Positions 11,183 to 21,866 of a stretch of 64,000 nt of DNA are shown in pieces; the first letter of the stretch is position 1; each line of letters starts with the position of its first letter. Both the position numbers and the translations under genes were made by a program. Source of the stretch: Nannochloropsis salina CCMP1776 (taxonomy: Eukaryota; Sar; Eustigmatophyceae; Eustigmatales; Monodopsidaceae); NCBI GenBank assembly GCA_004565275.1, contig SDOX01000047.1, positions 95,993 through 159,992 of the forward strand. Direction: 5' to 3'. The notes under the pieces were generated by a model. The model saw only the letters and a program-made list of their open reading frames with translations. It had not been told where the DNA came from and did no database searches.

Positions 11183-13679
11183 GAGGTGAGAGGCAAACAA
11201 AGATTGCAACATAAATGAGACAAAGAAAATAATTTTGAATAGCTTATATCGGCAAGATAATTGCGTCAATGCAGCCATAATCGAGATATAATGCGACACC
11301 ATACATCTCTGTCATGCAATTTTTGCTTTGAAAACGATGCTTTATAGATGGAAACTGTAGCACTGCCCTTCTCCCCCTCCTATGCTCCCAGCTCGTATTC
11401 ATTTTCACCATCAACACTTGAGAGACTTCCTACATGCCAGCGTTTATGCAGTTACACGCCTTGTCTTCCGAGTACTAACTCACAGAAAGCAGCCCAAGGC
11501 TGGGGACCGTTCCTTGAAGGCGGCCCGCACACAATCTAGTTCTTCGACCGCCAATCCATTCATATACAAGTAGCAATGTCGCATGCTCCTCCAGGGTACC
11601 TGTGTTGATCTTCCCTGACAAGGGCGGTGCTACTCTCCATCTACCTTTACGGCCCTTTTCCGATCACAAAAACCTAGCAATACCCATGCTGCTTCCATGG
11701 TCACAAGATTCAGCGCTGAGTTGAAGGAGCCTAAACTTTGCAGACGCCTGTATAAATCAACCACCTTTGGTAAAGGTCGGAAACTATGGTCTGAGAAGTG
11801 ATTAGACCCGTGTAACGGAGCTCGAGATCGGGCAGCACGTCCTCAGCCACAGCTGACGCAATACCTGTTGGCCCCGCGTCCCCTACCCCGTCGCGCTGAG
11901 TCAAAAGGATGTCAAGCGGGGACAGGAACCCTTTCGGAAACCTCCGCATGGCACTTCAAGTCCTTCCCACTCGAGCCTGCAGGGCACCACCCATAGGTTG
12001 GCCAAGCAGGCAGTAGTGGCTCCGCAGGATCACCCTTACCAGGGCACACATCATCTATCATTATTCACCATTTTCTACCACACTACTTTATCCTCGCGTG
12101 TTCCGAACCAACGCCTCTTTCCTGGACCCCGCATCTACCGGTCAAGCCATAATACCTTGCGGCGCATCAGCCCCCGCACTAAGAGGATCGCTTGCTCTCT
12201 TCCCAACGCGTTCCTCCCTGAGCAAGCAACAGCAATTTTGCGCTGTTGTCTACTCACTTCTCATCCCATTCCCTCTGCGAGGATAGTGCAGTCACGGCGG
12301 TTAGGCGAATTTTGAGAGGGCGCTTCGGAATTGGTTATCGCCCACATCGGCATTGGTTATCGCCCACATCCATCTCCCTCAACGGCGGACAGCCCGCCGC
12401 GAGGGTAGACCCTGCCGCGCCTCTCTGTAGGGTCGAATCCGTGTCCATGGGGCGCTGCCCCCTGCTCTACAGCCTCTGATTCCTGCACCAGACGGGCCGA
12501 CGTGGGCGCGTCAGAGGAGTCCGTGGAGCAATGCCCCACTCCCGTGCCATCTTTCCCTTTTTCCTCGTCCTATCCCAATCAGTTCTCCTCTTTCATCCTG
12601 CTTTCAACCATGCTCCATCCTAGAACGCGACCAACGCGAAACATGGCCGCCGCGACCTAGTCCAACCATTGCAGTCCTTCCAGTATGGGCCATACGACGC
12701 ACATGATGGCCCCAAGGGTATTCCTCCGACCCCAATCCCAATAACTTGGATCAGCCAAAAGTCTGGCCTATAAATTGTACTGTAGCGTGTGTCGAAAGGA
12801 TTGTGATGGAAGGGTACGAGAAGATGTCGTGCTTGCAGGATTACCGACTTGTGAATATATTTGTTGGAAACATGTTAATTACAATAATAATGCAAAAATT
12901 TTGGAACAAGGGTGAGACATCGATATCTCCTCAGCCCTCGATGACTTACCACGTATAAAGGAGGCCAATGGTGCTTTAATCCGGAGCCATCGGAAATAAA
13001 AGAAGAGGAAGCGGTAAACCGACGGGAAATCAGGAAAAGTAGACTACGCCATGAACGGACATGTCTCCTCATTCACGTCCTCTTTACCGCAAAATCTGTG
13101 TCTCCTTATCTGAAAGACATAGACGTAATTTCAAACCAATAAAGTGATCTTATGAGGCAGAGTTACTTTAGAAATTTGAAGAGAAAGAAGAATCCAAAGG
13201 TAGGAAGTTCCGATTGTAGAAGAGATTGCCTTACTTATTGGAGCACACGCTACGCAATTTGTCGACCTCTGAATCATCAAAGGACAGGAGGAAAATATCA
13301 ATTTTCAGAGTAGAGGGCTTCAGAGTCGGGTGAATGCAAGATGTGGGCGCAGGGTAAGATGCAAGAAATGTCAAGGTATAGATGTTTCAAGAAGTTGGCG
13401 ACCGGAGCGACACGTACAACACTGTGCGATAGAGTCTACGTTCCTGACTTTTTCACAGGCACCAGCCTTTGAATTAAGACACTTCCCGTCTCCGCTTCGA
13501 TACCAAATGTCGTACATTACATGAAAAATGGACGGCCTCTTTTCTATCTGACTTTCTACAGAACGGAAGCACAAGATTCCGTTTCAGCCAATCTCAAGAA
13601 CTGCGCAATACACTATTAATTTGTTGGCGTTCACGAGCTTTTGGCCTACCCACGTGCAAGGTTTGAATGCCTTGTAAAT
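11183..13679. other. gene-poor intergenic region
   Basis: About 2.5 kb separate the LENG1-like gene (+) from the lipase gene (-). Flanks at 11200-11340 and 12750-13650 are AT-rich; the centre at 11950-12700 is GC-richer but holds only short overlapping open frames on both strands. A 22-bp-spaced direct repeat lies at 12330-12370. No family, RNA or mobile element could be recognised. Confidence 0.45.
12330..12370. repeat. short tandem duplication, 22-bp period
   Basis: ATTGGTTATCGCCCACATC occurs at 12330-12348 and again at 12352-12370, separated by three bases. It lies in noncoding sequence and is probably a simple local duplication. Confidence 0.8.
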
Positions 13680-15460
13680 TTACAGTATTTGCTGCATGAC
13701 TGTATCATATATCCAACAGACTTCTTCGTCTCGGAATTCGTCTTTGTTTGGTATGCTTTGTCTGGGGAAATAACACCGTGTTTCCGAGTCGATGCCGGTC
13801 GAAAGCCAGCACGCGTAACTGCACAAGTGCGTGGAGACGTAAAACATAACCGGAACGAATGGAAAGACGCTCTCCTCCAATTTCCAGGCGGAAGTATTCG
13901 GCATGTCTTCAGAATAAAAAGGAACGTAGCTCCCCATCATAGCGTACTTGTATCTGGCAGATGAATCGCCAGTGCCTAAACTCGGACAGCCATGAAAAGG
14001 CCCGCTGTGTTTCATATTGTGGATGATCACAAGCACATTTGAGACTCTATCATCATTTCTGACGCATATCTCTCACTTACCAAGTCGCCTGCGGGATAAG
14101 GTCGCCTACACGGTACAAGTGGCCATCTTGGCCCCTGCCAAGGTAAAATACGTTTCGGAGGTTCACTTTGGCTCTAATCGCAGTCATTAAGCCATCATCA
14201 GCCATCATGACGCTAGCGAAGGCCACCGCATCCACAGTAATCTCTGGGTATCGATCGGCAATGGTGTAAGCGATGAGATGGGACAAGGCCCCGCCTAAGC
14301 TGTGCCCCGTGACGAACACGTGCGACGGTCGCAGGCGTGCCACTTCCGCCATGATGTCCTGGACGATCAGCGTGTACGCACGGTAAATGCCTTGGTGGAC
14401 GCGCCCGGGGAAGTCATTGCGTGCTTGGCCTTCTGCGAAGTTGTACTGTTGGAAAGGGGGCTCATACATTAAGGCATCGGCCTGAGCTTCATAGATTGAA
14501 AGCAGCGAAATAAATTTGTATCGACTAAGTGATACGGAATTGCATGGCGTACCAACTACCGGTACACACCTGGAAATCAAAGCTCCACTCCTCAGCAGAC
14601 ATGGTACCTCGAATCACCACAAGCATCGCTTCGCGGCTCCAGTGCATCATGGTCTCTGCAAGTGGCGTATCCGCGAAAGCTGCTGAGAAAGTACTGGGAT
14701 CCGTTTCTTGTATAAAAAGCAAGCGCTGTTCGCTCCAGCCGGGGGGCACGGGAGGCAACCGAGCGGCCTTCCCCAGGTCTGCTACCCGGTACGCATACTT
14801 ATACAGATTGCTGACGTGTCGGAAAAGCCAGTAGAAAGTTCCACGTTCGTGCTCGATCAGAGCTTTTGGGACTTCGAAAGGCGGATCCGGGCGAAGGTCG
14901 GTCAAAACCTGGGGCCAGTCCCCCGACGGGTTGGCGGGCATTTTCGAGGAGAAGACGGTGGAGAAATTGCCCGGATATTGAGTTAAGATAGCGCGCGACG
15001 CCTGCATGAAACGACAACCCCAGTAAGCACTCACGAGCTTGTCATAAAACGGACATGCCGCGTAGTATGGCCGCTGTTCATTGGGGTTAGTTTCTTGATG
15101 CTTCCGTGTCTCCAAGAAAGCATCCTCTTGAATGGAAAGAATGGCAGCTTCGTCCAAGTATGGTAGATCCAGCTCATTATGCGCATCACCTGCGACTATT
15201 TCATCATTCACGACGCCAGAATATATACCTTTTCTCGGTACACCAGCTCGGAAAGTCGGGACGCTGGGTCCATTCGTGATGGACGTTGCGTCGCCTTGAG
15301 CCAGGTGTCCAGTCGAAGACACGTCCGCGGCAGTCATCTCGACCGTCTGGAACCCTTTCGTATACTCCACACATCCAAAAACCAAGAGAAGTACGACGAA
15401 TTGTGACAAAACTAGGCGACCGAAGGCGGGGAGGGCCGGGAATGGGCCGGAGGAGGGCAT
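13680..15460 (-). CDS. class 3 lipase with N-terminal targeting leader
   Basis: Three exons, 15460-14570, 14481-14081 and 14004-13680, give about 538 residues. Junctions are FDFQ|GTGTGT to GCTCAG (phase 0) and ACTTG|GTAAGTG to CACAG (phase 2). The hydrophobic leader LVLSQFVVLLLVFGCVEY is followed by TKG-FQTV, which could be a secretory signal or the first half of a plastid signal. The alpha/beta hydrolase core has MLVVIRGTMSAEEW and the nucleophile motif VTGHSLGGAL, with Ser near residue 358. An Asp follows in GRGQDGHLYRVGD, and a candidate catalytic His lies in STHLCSYACWLS in exon 3. The family hydrolyses acylglycerols or galactolipids. The start is ATG 15460 because the frame upstream begins with TTG. 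Exon 3 is supported by splice phase and its His, not by a recognised match. Confidence 0.72.
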
Positions 15461-15992
15461 TCCCAATATCGTCCGCGGGCCGCGGTCCTGACGTCCTCGC
15501 TCCTCGCGTGGAGGCTCAGGGGAACCGGCGACAGCTTAACGGCTGTCATAAATAAGGAGTGAGGAAGTCATGAGTGGATCGTCATACACGCAAAGGTTTA
15601 TCGGGAGGCTCTCTGTCCGTCGTTAAGAGTGCGAAGGCTGGGACGCTTGGCAGGGGCGGATCCAGCGGCTCGGGCTCTAGGAACGGGCAACGCTGGCCTG
15701 CTCGCCAGAGACGACGTGACCGCGGGAAAAAGCGAGGGAAAAAGTTGGCACGAATGGAAACAACACAGTCTCCGGCACGTTTCCCCGTGAAAATGGCCCG
15801 AAGCGAAAGTGGCGCGCTATGTGATTGGCACTCTTTATATTCCAACTAGCTGCTCGCCCCGTACGATGGGGATAAGTTTTCCCTTTCTTTATTTCTTTCT
15901 GCTTCCTCCGAACCCAAACTCTTCTTAGCTGCCTGACAGCAAGTCAAAGCTTTGATATATGGCTGTATAAATATTTTTTCAACGATACAGCA
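15461..15992. promoter_or_regulatory. divergent promoter region, lipase / DNA polymerase alpha
   Basis: The starts of the lipase (-) and POLA (+) genes are 532 bp apart, so both promoters must fit here. A TATA-like string TATAAATATT at 15965-15974 sits only about 20 bp before the POLA ATG, probably too close to act as its TATA box. Confidence 0.45.
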
Positions 15993-18900
15993 ATGGCGGA
16001 ACGACCTCGCCGCGAGAAGGTGGTGACCGCAGCGGATCTGAAGCGGAAGGTTGACCGCGAAAATCTGAGGGCGGCGCGGGAAGGGAAGAAGAGTCGTCTG
16101 GAGAGTCTGGTCATCGAGGAGGAGGACAACGTCTACGACGTGCTGGACGAAGACCAGTATGAGGACCTGGTGAGAAAGCGTCGACAGCGTGAAGATTTCG
16201 TCGTGGACGACGAAGGCTTGGGCTACTACGATGATGGCGAGGAGCACGCCTACGAGAGAGAGGAGGAGAAGCTTCAACGTAATTTGGCTGAGAAGGAGGC
16301 GCGCAAAAAAAGCGGAGTCTCGACCATTTCTGCGGAGGCCCTTCGAAAAGCCCGCCGTCTGGGCCAGCTCAGTGAAGGCAGCGGTAGAGGCGGGGCTGGC
16401 GCCAAAGAAGGCTTGTTCAAGTACGTGCAAAGGGCCGGGGCTTCGGTGGGGCCTGCCTCCAACGGGGGGGGCAAGGCGAACAGGTCCTACCCCGAGGTTG
16501 ATGAGCTTCCTGGGGCTGAAAAAAGCAAGGGGACACTTAAGGACAAGGAGCTCAACGGGTTCGAGCAGGAGCTCGAATCCCAACTCAACGAGCTGGTGGC
16601 CAGTGCAGACTACGCGACCTCCAGGCGCCGGCCCCTCGCCACCCCCGTGACGGGCGGAGGGGTGCGAGCCATTGCCCGACCTCTGCCCACGCTCGCGGGA
16701 CCCAAGCGTCTCAGCTACAAGCCACAGCACACGTCAGCTGGAGGTCTGCCGGTGCAGAAGGCCGGCTCGCGACCCTTCCAGGGCGGCGACTTGGGCGGCG
16801 CGAGGGACGGCCCGGAGCTCGACGGCTGGGACCTGCAGGCTGAGGGATCGGGCCTGGACATGGAGGGCGAGCGGGCGGAGGAGCAGTCGGCGTCGGAGGG
16901 GGTGGGTCAAGGGGCGAGGCTCGGGGAGGAACAGGGCACGGCGGGGCCGGCCCGAGCCAAATCGCGCTTCCAGCGGCAGAAGAAGGCCATCGAGGCAGCC
17001 ATGCCGACGCCCGTGGGCGCCGCTTCTCAGGCTGCAGCAGCGATCGACCCGGTGGTGGGCGTCAAGATGGAGGGGCTGGAGTATGCGGGGAGGGAGGAGG
17101 AGGAGGATCCCTACTCCATCAGCAGCGTGGCGGCCGCTGGCCCCTCCGCGGGGTCCGGGCAGGTGACGTGGGAGGCGGTGGTGCGTGAGGACGAGGACGG
17201 GGGCGAGTACGTGCCTTTCTTCTGGACCGATGCCCACGAGCAGAACGGCGTCATTTACTTGTTCGGCAGGGTGGCCATAGAAGGGGGGCGCTTTATCTCG
17301 GCGGCCTGCTGCGTGCAGGGCGTGCAGCACAGCCTCCTGGTCCTGCCCAAGCGCACGGGGAACGCCGGGCCGGACGGGAAGGACGTGAGGTACGGAATGG
17401 CGGAGGTGTACAAGGAAGTGCAGGACCTGCTCGTCCCCTCGGTCATCCCTCGCGACGCCGGCCAGGGCTTCAAGTGCAAGCCCGTGCGCCGGCACTACGC
17501 CTTCGAGCTGGAGGAGGTCCCGCGGGAGGAGACTGAGTACCTGAAGGTCGTATACTCGGCGGGACACGGCCTTCCGTCTCCCGAACGCTGCGAGGCAGGT
17601 GGACGGTACTTCGAGCGTATCTTTGGCGCCCGTACCACTGCCCTGGAACTCTTCTTGCTGAAACGCCAGCTCATGGGCCCGTCCTGGCTCAAAGTCCGCG
17701 GCCCCAAGCCCGCCCCCTCCTCTGCCACCATCGCCAAGTTCGAGTTCGTCGTGGACAACCCCAAGCTAATCCGGCGCATGGAGGCGCCCCCTCCCGCGCC
17801 ACCCATGGTCGTCATGTCGGTAGCGATCAAGACGGTCGTGAATCCCGCCTCTCAGCTCCACGAGGTGGTGGCCATCTCCACCATGACCCACGTCGCGGTC
17901 AACTGCGACGGCCCCACGGAGACCGGGCCTCACCACATCCGTCAAGTCACGGCCGTCCGACCTCTGGGCTCTAGCGCGGGACCCGGGCATCCGACGGCTT
18001 TCCCGCACGATATGGCCAGGGAGGTGGAGGCGCAGAGTCGAAAGACGCGCATTCAGACGCAGGGGAACGAGCGTGCATTGTTGAGCTGGTTCTTCCAGCG
18101 CCTACAGACCGAGGACCCTGACCTGGTTGTCGGCCACAACCTTCTTGGGTTCGAACTCGAGGTGCTCCTGTCCCGCGCCACCTCTCTCAAGGTCTCCGTC
18201 TGGCACAAAATCGGGCGCCTCCGTCGCGCCAAATTTCCCAACCCCAAGGGTCTTGCCCGGGACATCAACCTATTCGGACTGACCGCGGGCAGGCTGATGG
18301 CAGACACCTACCTGACGGCGCGGGAGCACCTCCGGGAGACCACCTACTCCCTGGGCCACCTGGCGACCACGCAACTCCGGCTGCCCCATCCCCGTGCACA
18401 GATCGACCCGCTCCAGGTGCCCAGCTTCTTTGGCTCGGCCAAGCTGATCGTGAACTTGGCGCAGCACACCGCCTTCGACGCCCAGCTTGTGCAGCGCCTG
18501 TGCCTCCGCCTGCAGCTGGTGCCCCTGACCAAGCAGCTTACCAACATCTCGGGCAACCTGTGGGCGCGCACCATCAAAGGTAATCGGGCCGAGCGCATTG
18601 AGTATCTGCTCCTGCACGAGTTTCACAACCTCAAGTACGTTACACCCGAGCGGCGGGCGTTCGGCGCCCGAGACGCTCCCAAGGAGTCGCAAGGAAAGGC
18701 CCAGAAGAAGAGAGCAGGCGCGGCCCAGGCGGCAGCGGCCATGGAGCACGACATTCCTGAAGAGGAGGACCGACCGGGCGGGGGCCATGGAGGGGGACAG
18801 CGCGCGTCACGCGGCCGACAGAAGCCTGCGTACGCAGGTGGTCTGGTTCTGGAGCCCAAGAAGGGTCTTTACGACTCGTACATTCTGCTCTTGGATTTCA

Positions 18901-20939
18901 ACTCCTTGTATCCCTCCATCATCCAGGAGTACAACCTTTGCTTTACTACCATCAACTGGTCTGCTTTCGCGCGGCCCAGCAGCACCGCGGGAGGAGACCC
19001 TCTCGCCAAGACAGCTGGGGACGAGGACGATGTCGGCCTCGGGGCTGATGAAGACGAGGCCGCAGCCGGGGGCGCGCAACTGCCACCTTTGCCGGACACA
19101 GCACTGGACCAAGGCATCCTTCCCCGCGTGATTAAGACCCTGGTAGACAGGCGCTCCTCCGTGAAAAAATTGCTGAAGGCAGAGAGGGACGCGGCCAAGA
19201 AGGAGCAGCTCGACATCCGTCAAAAGGCACTAAAGCTCACAGCCAATTCCATGTACGGCTGTTTGGGCTTTTCTCATTCCCGATTTTTCGCACGACCCAT
19301 CGCCGCCTTGGTCACGGCCATGGGCCGCGAAACTTTGCAGCGTACTGTAGACGTCGCCCAGAACCAGTTGTCCCTGGATGTGATTTACGGCGACACGGAC
19401 TCGATCATGATCAATACCTCGATCGCCTCCCGCGATGAATTTGACTCGGGTACGATGGGAACGAGTGATGAGAACGACAGTGTAGCAGCGCGCAAACTTA
19501 GACTAGAGAAAGATATGGAGCGGATCCGGGAAGTTAAGGCGAAAGGTAATCTCGTGAAGCAGGCGGTAAACAAGCTTTACAAGTCCCTGGAGCTAGAGCT
19601 GGATGGGATCTTCAAATGCATGCTACTGCTGAAAAAAAAAAAGTACGCTGCTTTAACAGTTTCCGAGACAGCCGAAGGCACCCTTACATACGCCAAAGAG
19701 CTCAAGGGTCTGGATTTGGTGCGGCGTGACTGGTGCGTGCTTTCGAAGGAAACCGGCCGCTTCGTCATCGACCAGATCCTTTCGGGCGAAAATCGAGATG
19801 CGGTAGTCGCCACCATTCATAGCTACCTGGAAGAGCTCGCCAAACGTATGCGGGCTGGAGAGGTGGACGTGCGCCAGTATGCGATCACCAAGGGGCTGAA
19901 CAAAGCTCCCCATGAATACCCGGACGCCAAGTCTCAGCCTCACTTGCAGGTGGCACTGAGCATGATGAAAGCCGGGAAGCCAGTCAATGTGGGGGACCAC
20001 ATAGAATACGTCATCTGTGAGAAGGAAGGAGCCAAAGCGGCCGCGGAGCGAGCCTTCTTGCCGGACGACGTGAAGCATTCGGAGGGCGAGCTTAAAGTGG
20101 ACGTGGAGTGGTACCTGACTCAGCAGATACTACCCCCGGTAGCTCGCCTATGTGAGCCAATTGAGGGGACATCTGTCGCCACCTTAGCGGAGCGCTTAGG
20201 CCTGGATAAGAGCCGCTTCGGGCAAGGTGGCAACGGTGGGAGCGCGGGAAACGAGGACGAGGCTTGGGGCTTCACGCCCATGTGTCGGATGGAGGATTCC
20301 GAGCGATTCGCCGCCTGTGAAGCTCTCAAGGTTCGATGTTCACACTGTAACCAGGAGGCCGACTTCCCTGGCGTTTACTGTGAGGCACTTGTGGCTGTTG
20401 CTGCTGCAGGCGAAAGCAAAGGCGGCGTGGCCAGTACGGCAAGCGGCGGCTTGCGCTCGGGCTTGCTCTGTCCTAATATGAGCTGTCAAGCGTTGTATTG
20501 GGGTGCGCCGAACGCTGCATCCTGCTTTGCACGACTTTTCAACAGGGTCACATTGACAGTGCGGCTGCACGTAAAGAAATACTACGACTGCTGGTTGCTG
20601 TGTGATGACACTGGCTGCAACCGCCGCTCTCGCCAACAGTCAGTAGTGGCCACGGCATGCCTGGCTCGAGGCTGTCACGGACACATGGGAATGGAGTATT
20701 CCGAGAAAGCGCTTCACACACAGCTCAAATTTTTGGAGACACTGTTTGATGTGAGGCGTGCCAAGGCCAAAAAGATGGAAGCCGGAACTGTGCCCTTACC
20801 CCTACCAGACGGCCATGTCCGGGTCCTAGATCTGCTGCACGAGCAGACGCGACAGATCGTCTCAAGCACTGCCTATAACTGGATCCGCCCGTCGCTTTGG
20901 AGTATGATATCTGGCGGTGTCAAACATCCCCTACAGTAG
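15993..20939 (+). CDS. POLA1: DNA polymerase alpha catalytic subunit
   Basis: One uninterrupted frame of 1648 codons encodes the family-B polymerase of the primase-polymerase complex, which starts replication by extending RNA primers in the nucleus. The charged N-terminus (about residues 1-400) is a low-complexity region typical of p180. Polymerase motifs are clear: region II LLDFNSLYPSIIQEYN near residue 968, region III KLTANSMYGCLGFSHSRF near 1081, and region I VIYGDTDSIMI near 1131. KKKKYAAL follows. The C-terminus carries the two cysteine clusters, CSHC...CPNMSC and CDDTGC...CLARGCHG, which hold zinc and bind the B subunit. Length is somewhat above the usual 1450-1500, mainly from the N-terminus and an acidic insert after motif A. 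The absence of any intron in nearly 5 kb is notable beside intron-containing neighbours. Confidence 0.95.
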   Translation: MAERPRREKVVTAADLKRKVDRENLRAAREGKKSRLESLVIEEEDNVYDVLDEDQYEDLVRKRRQREDFVVDDEGLGYYDDGEEHAYEREEEKLQRNLAEKEARKKSGVSTISAEALRKARRLGQLSEGSGRGGAGAKEGLFKYVQRAGASVGPASNGGGKANRSYPEVDELPGAEKSKGTLKDKELNGFEQELESQLNELVASADYATSRRRPLATPVTGGGVRAIARPLPTLAGPKRLSYKPQHTSAGGLPVQKAGSRPFQGGDLGGARDGPELDGWDLQAEGSGLDMEGERAEEQSASEGVGQGARLGEEQGTAGPARAKSRFQRQKKAIEAAMPTPVGAASQAAAAIDPVVGVKMEGLEYAGREEEEDPYSISSVAAAGPSAGSGQVTWEAVVREDEDGGEYVPFFWTDAHEQNGVIYLFGRVAIEGGRFISAACCVQGVQHSLLVLPKRTGNAGPDGKDVRYGMAEVYKEVQDLLVPSVIPRDAGQGFKCKPVRRHYAFELEEVPREETEYLKVVYSAGHGLPSPERCEAGGRYFERIFGARTTALELFLLKRQLMGPSWLKVRGPKPAPSSATIAKFEFVVDNPKLIRRMEAPPPAPPMVVMSVAIKTVVNPASQLHEVVAISTMTHVAVNCDGPTETGPHHIRQVTAVRPLGSSAGPGHPTAFPHDMAREVEAQSRKTRIQTQGNERALLSWFFQRLQTEDPDLVVGHNLLGFELEVLLSRATSLKVSVWHKIGRLRRAKFPNPKGLARDINLFGLTAGRLMADTYLTAREHLRETTYSLGHLATTQLRLPHPRAQIDPLQVPSFFGSAKLIVNLAQHTAFDAQLVQRLCLRLQLVPLTKQLTNISGNLWARTIKGNRAERIEYLLLHEFHNLKYVTPERRAFGARDAPKESQGKAQKKRAGAAQAAAAMEHDIPEEEDRPGGGHGGGQRASRGRQKPAYAGGLVLEPKKGLYDSYILLLDFNSLYPSIIQEYNLCFTTINWSAFARPSSTAGGDPLAKTAGDEDDVGLGADEDEAAAGGAQLPPLPDTALDQGILPRVIKTLVDRRSSVKKLLKAERDAAKKEQLDIRQKALKLTANSMYGCLGFSHSRFFARPIAALVTAMGRETLQRTVDVAQNQLSLDVIYGDTDSIMINTSIASRDEFDSGTMGTSDENDSVAARKLRLEKDMERIREVKAKGNLVKQAVNKLYKSLELELDGIFKCMLLLKKKKYAALTVSETAEGTLTYAKELKGLDLVRRDWCVLSKETGRFVIDQILSGENRDAVVATIHSYLEELAKRMRAGEVDVRQYAITKGLNKAPHEYPDAKSQPHLQVALSMMKAGKPVNVGDHIEYVICEKEGAKAAAERAFLPDDVKHSEGELKVDVEWYLTQQILPPVARLCEPIEGTSVATLAERLGLDKSRFGQGGNGGSAGNEDEAWGFTPMCRMEDSERFAACEALKVRCSHCNQEADFPGVYCEALVAVAAAGESKGGVASTASGGLRSGLLCPNMSCQALYWGAPNAASCFARLFNRVTLTVRLHVKKYYDCWLLCDDTGCNRRSRQQSVVATACLARGCHGHMGMEYSEKALHTQLKFLETLFDVRRAKAKKMEAGTVPLPLPDGHVRVLDLLHEQTRQIVSSTAYNWIRPSLWSMISGGVKHPLQ

Positions 20940-21866
20940 AAGCTGAACCAAGAAAAGCCGTGGCTACACCGCTAAAATGTTTTGGAACTTATTGGATGTC
21001 CATGTCTATCAATGTCAGGTGCGGGGTCATGCGTATGAGACAGGTTTTGTTGTTCTCTGGGATTGTTAGCGATCTAAGTTCAGGACTTGGTCGAGTAAAA
21101 GCTATGGCGGGCACACAGTTTTCCGTGTGTATGTGGGACAACGAGAAGGCATGGGCCAAGTAGGAAAGTACAGCGAGCATCCAGGAAAGAGTCATTAGCC
21201 AGGCCTGCTGCACTTGAATGCTTTACTTTGTTTTATTTTTGCTCCCCCCAATAAAGCGCTGAAAAGGACCCCAGAGTCGGGACGAACTATGTGAAACGAA
21301 GTTGGAATCCTTGCGAGTCGACCTGTTATCTATCATTCGAAATTTTGAAATTCGAAATTGCTGCAAGGAGGGGGAGCCTCAGCAAGGTTGACATGGAGGC
21401 ACTTATGGCAGATAGTTTTTAATTTACCTAGTCAAGACTCCTATGAAGTTTATTGCATTGATGGTTTTATACATATTTATCCCGAAGGGACGGCATCGTG
21501 AGATAATTTAGAATGGCTTTCAGCAAGGCCAATCCCAACGTCCCAGGAGTCACCGCAACTAAAAACTGAGTTCTCGAATCTAAATATTCTTATCAATGTT
21601 CTTCTCGGATGATATAGGCCAGTGGACTAGGATAAACAACGTTGGGGCTTGTGTATCGCAGGGGCGTCTCATTAAACCCACAATTGACTTGCTAATCACG
21701 CTGAGGGATCGCACCGGGAGCGGCCGGGAGAGCTCTCGGTAAGATTACGGAAAGGGTATTTCCTCACCGTCTGGGAATTGACTTTTCATTAAAGTGTAAA
21801 CTTAGATAAAAATGCTTGGAATATGGTCTTCCTAAAAAAGGGGATACGCCAAATTCTTAGAAAGTA
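20940..21866. other. intergenic region
   Basis: About 930 bp, AT-rich in the second half, lie between two genes on the plus strand. This is the likely 3' UTR of the polymerase and promoter of the zinc-finger gene. AATAAAG at 21250 could act as a polyadenylation signal. No gene was seen. Confidence 0.5.

Noticed and set aside
12420-12445. GGGTCGAATCC, resembling a tRNA T-arm
   Set aside because: One base short of the B-box consensus, with no A box, acceptor stem or anticodon arm around it.
15963-15976. TATA box for DNA polymerase alpha
   Set aside because: TATAAATATT is only about 20 bp from the ATG, leaving no room for a normal transcription start and leader.
16734-17567. 277-codon minus-strand frame inside DNA polymerase alpha
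   Set aside because: It is a shadow of the polymerase frame with Arg/Leu-rich composition and no domain.
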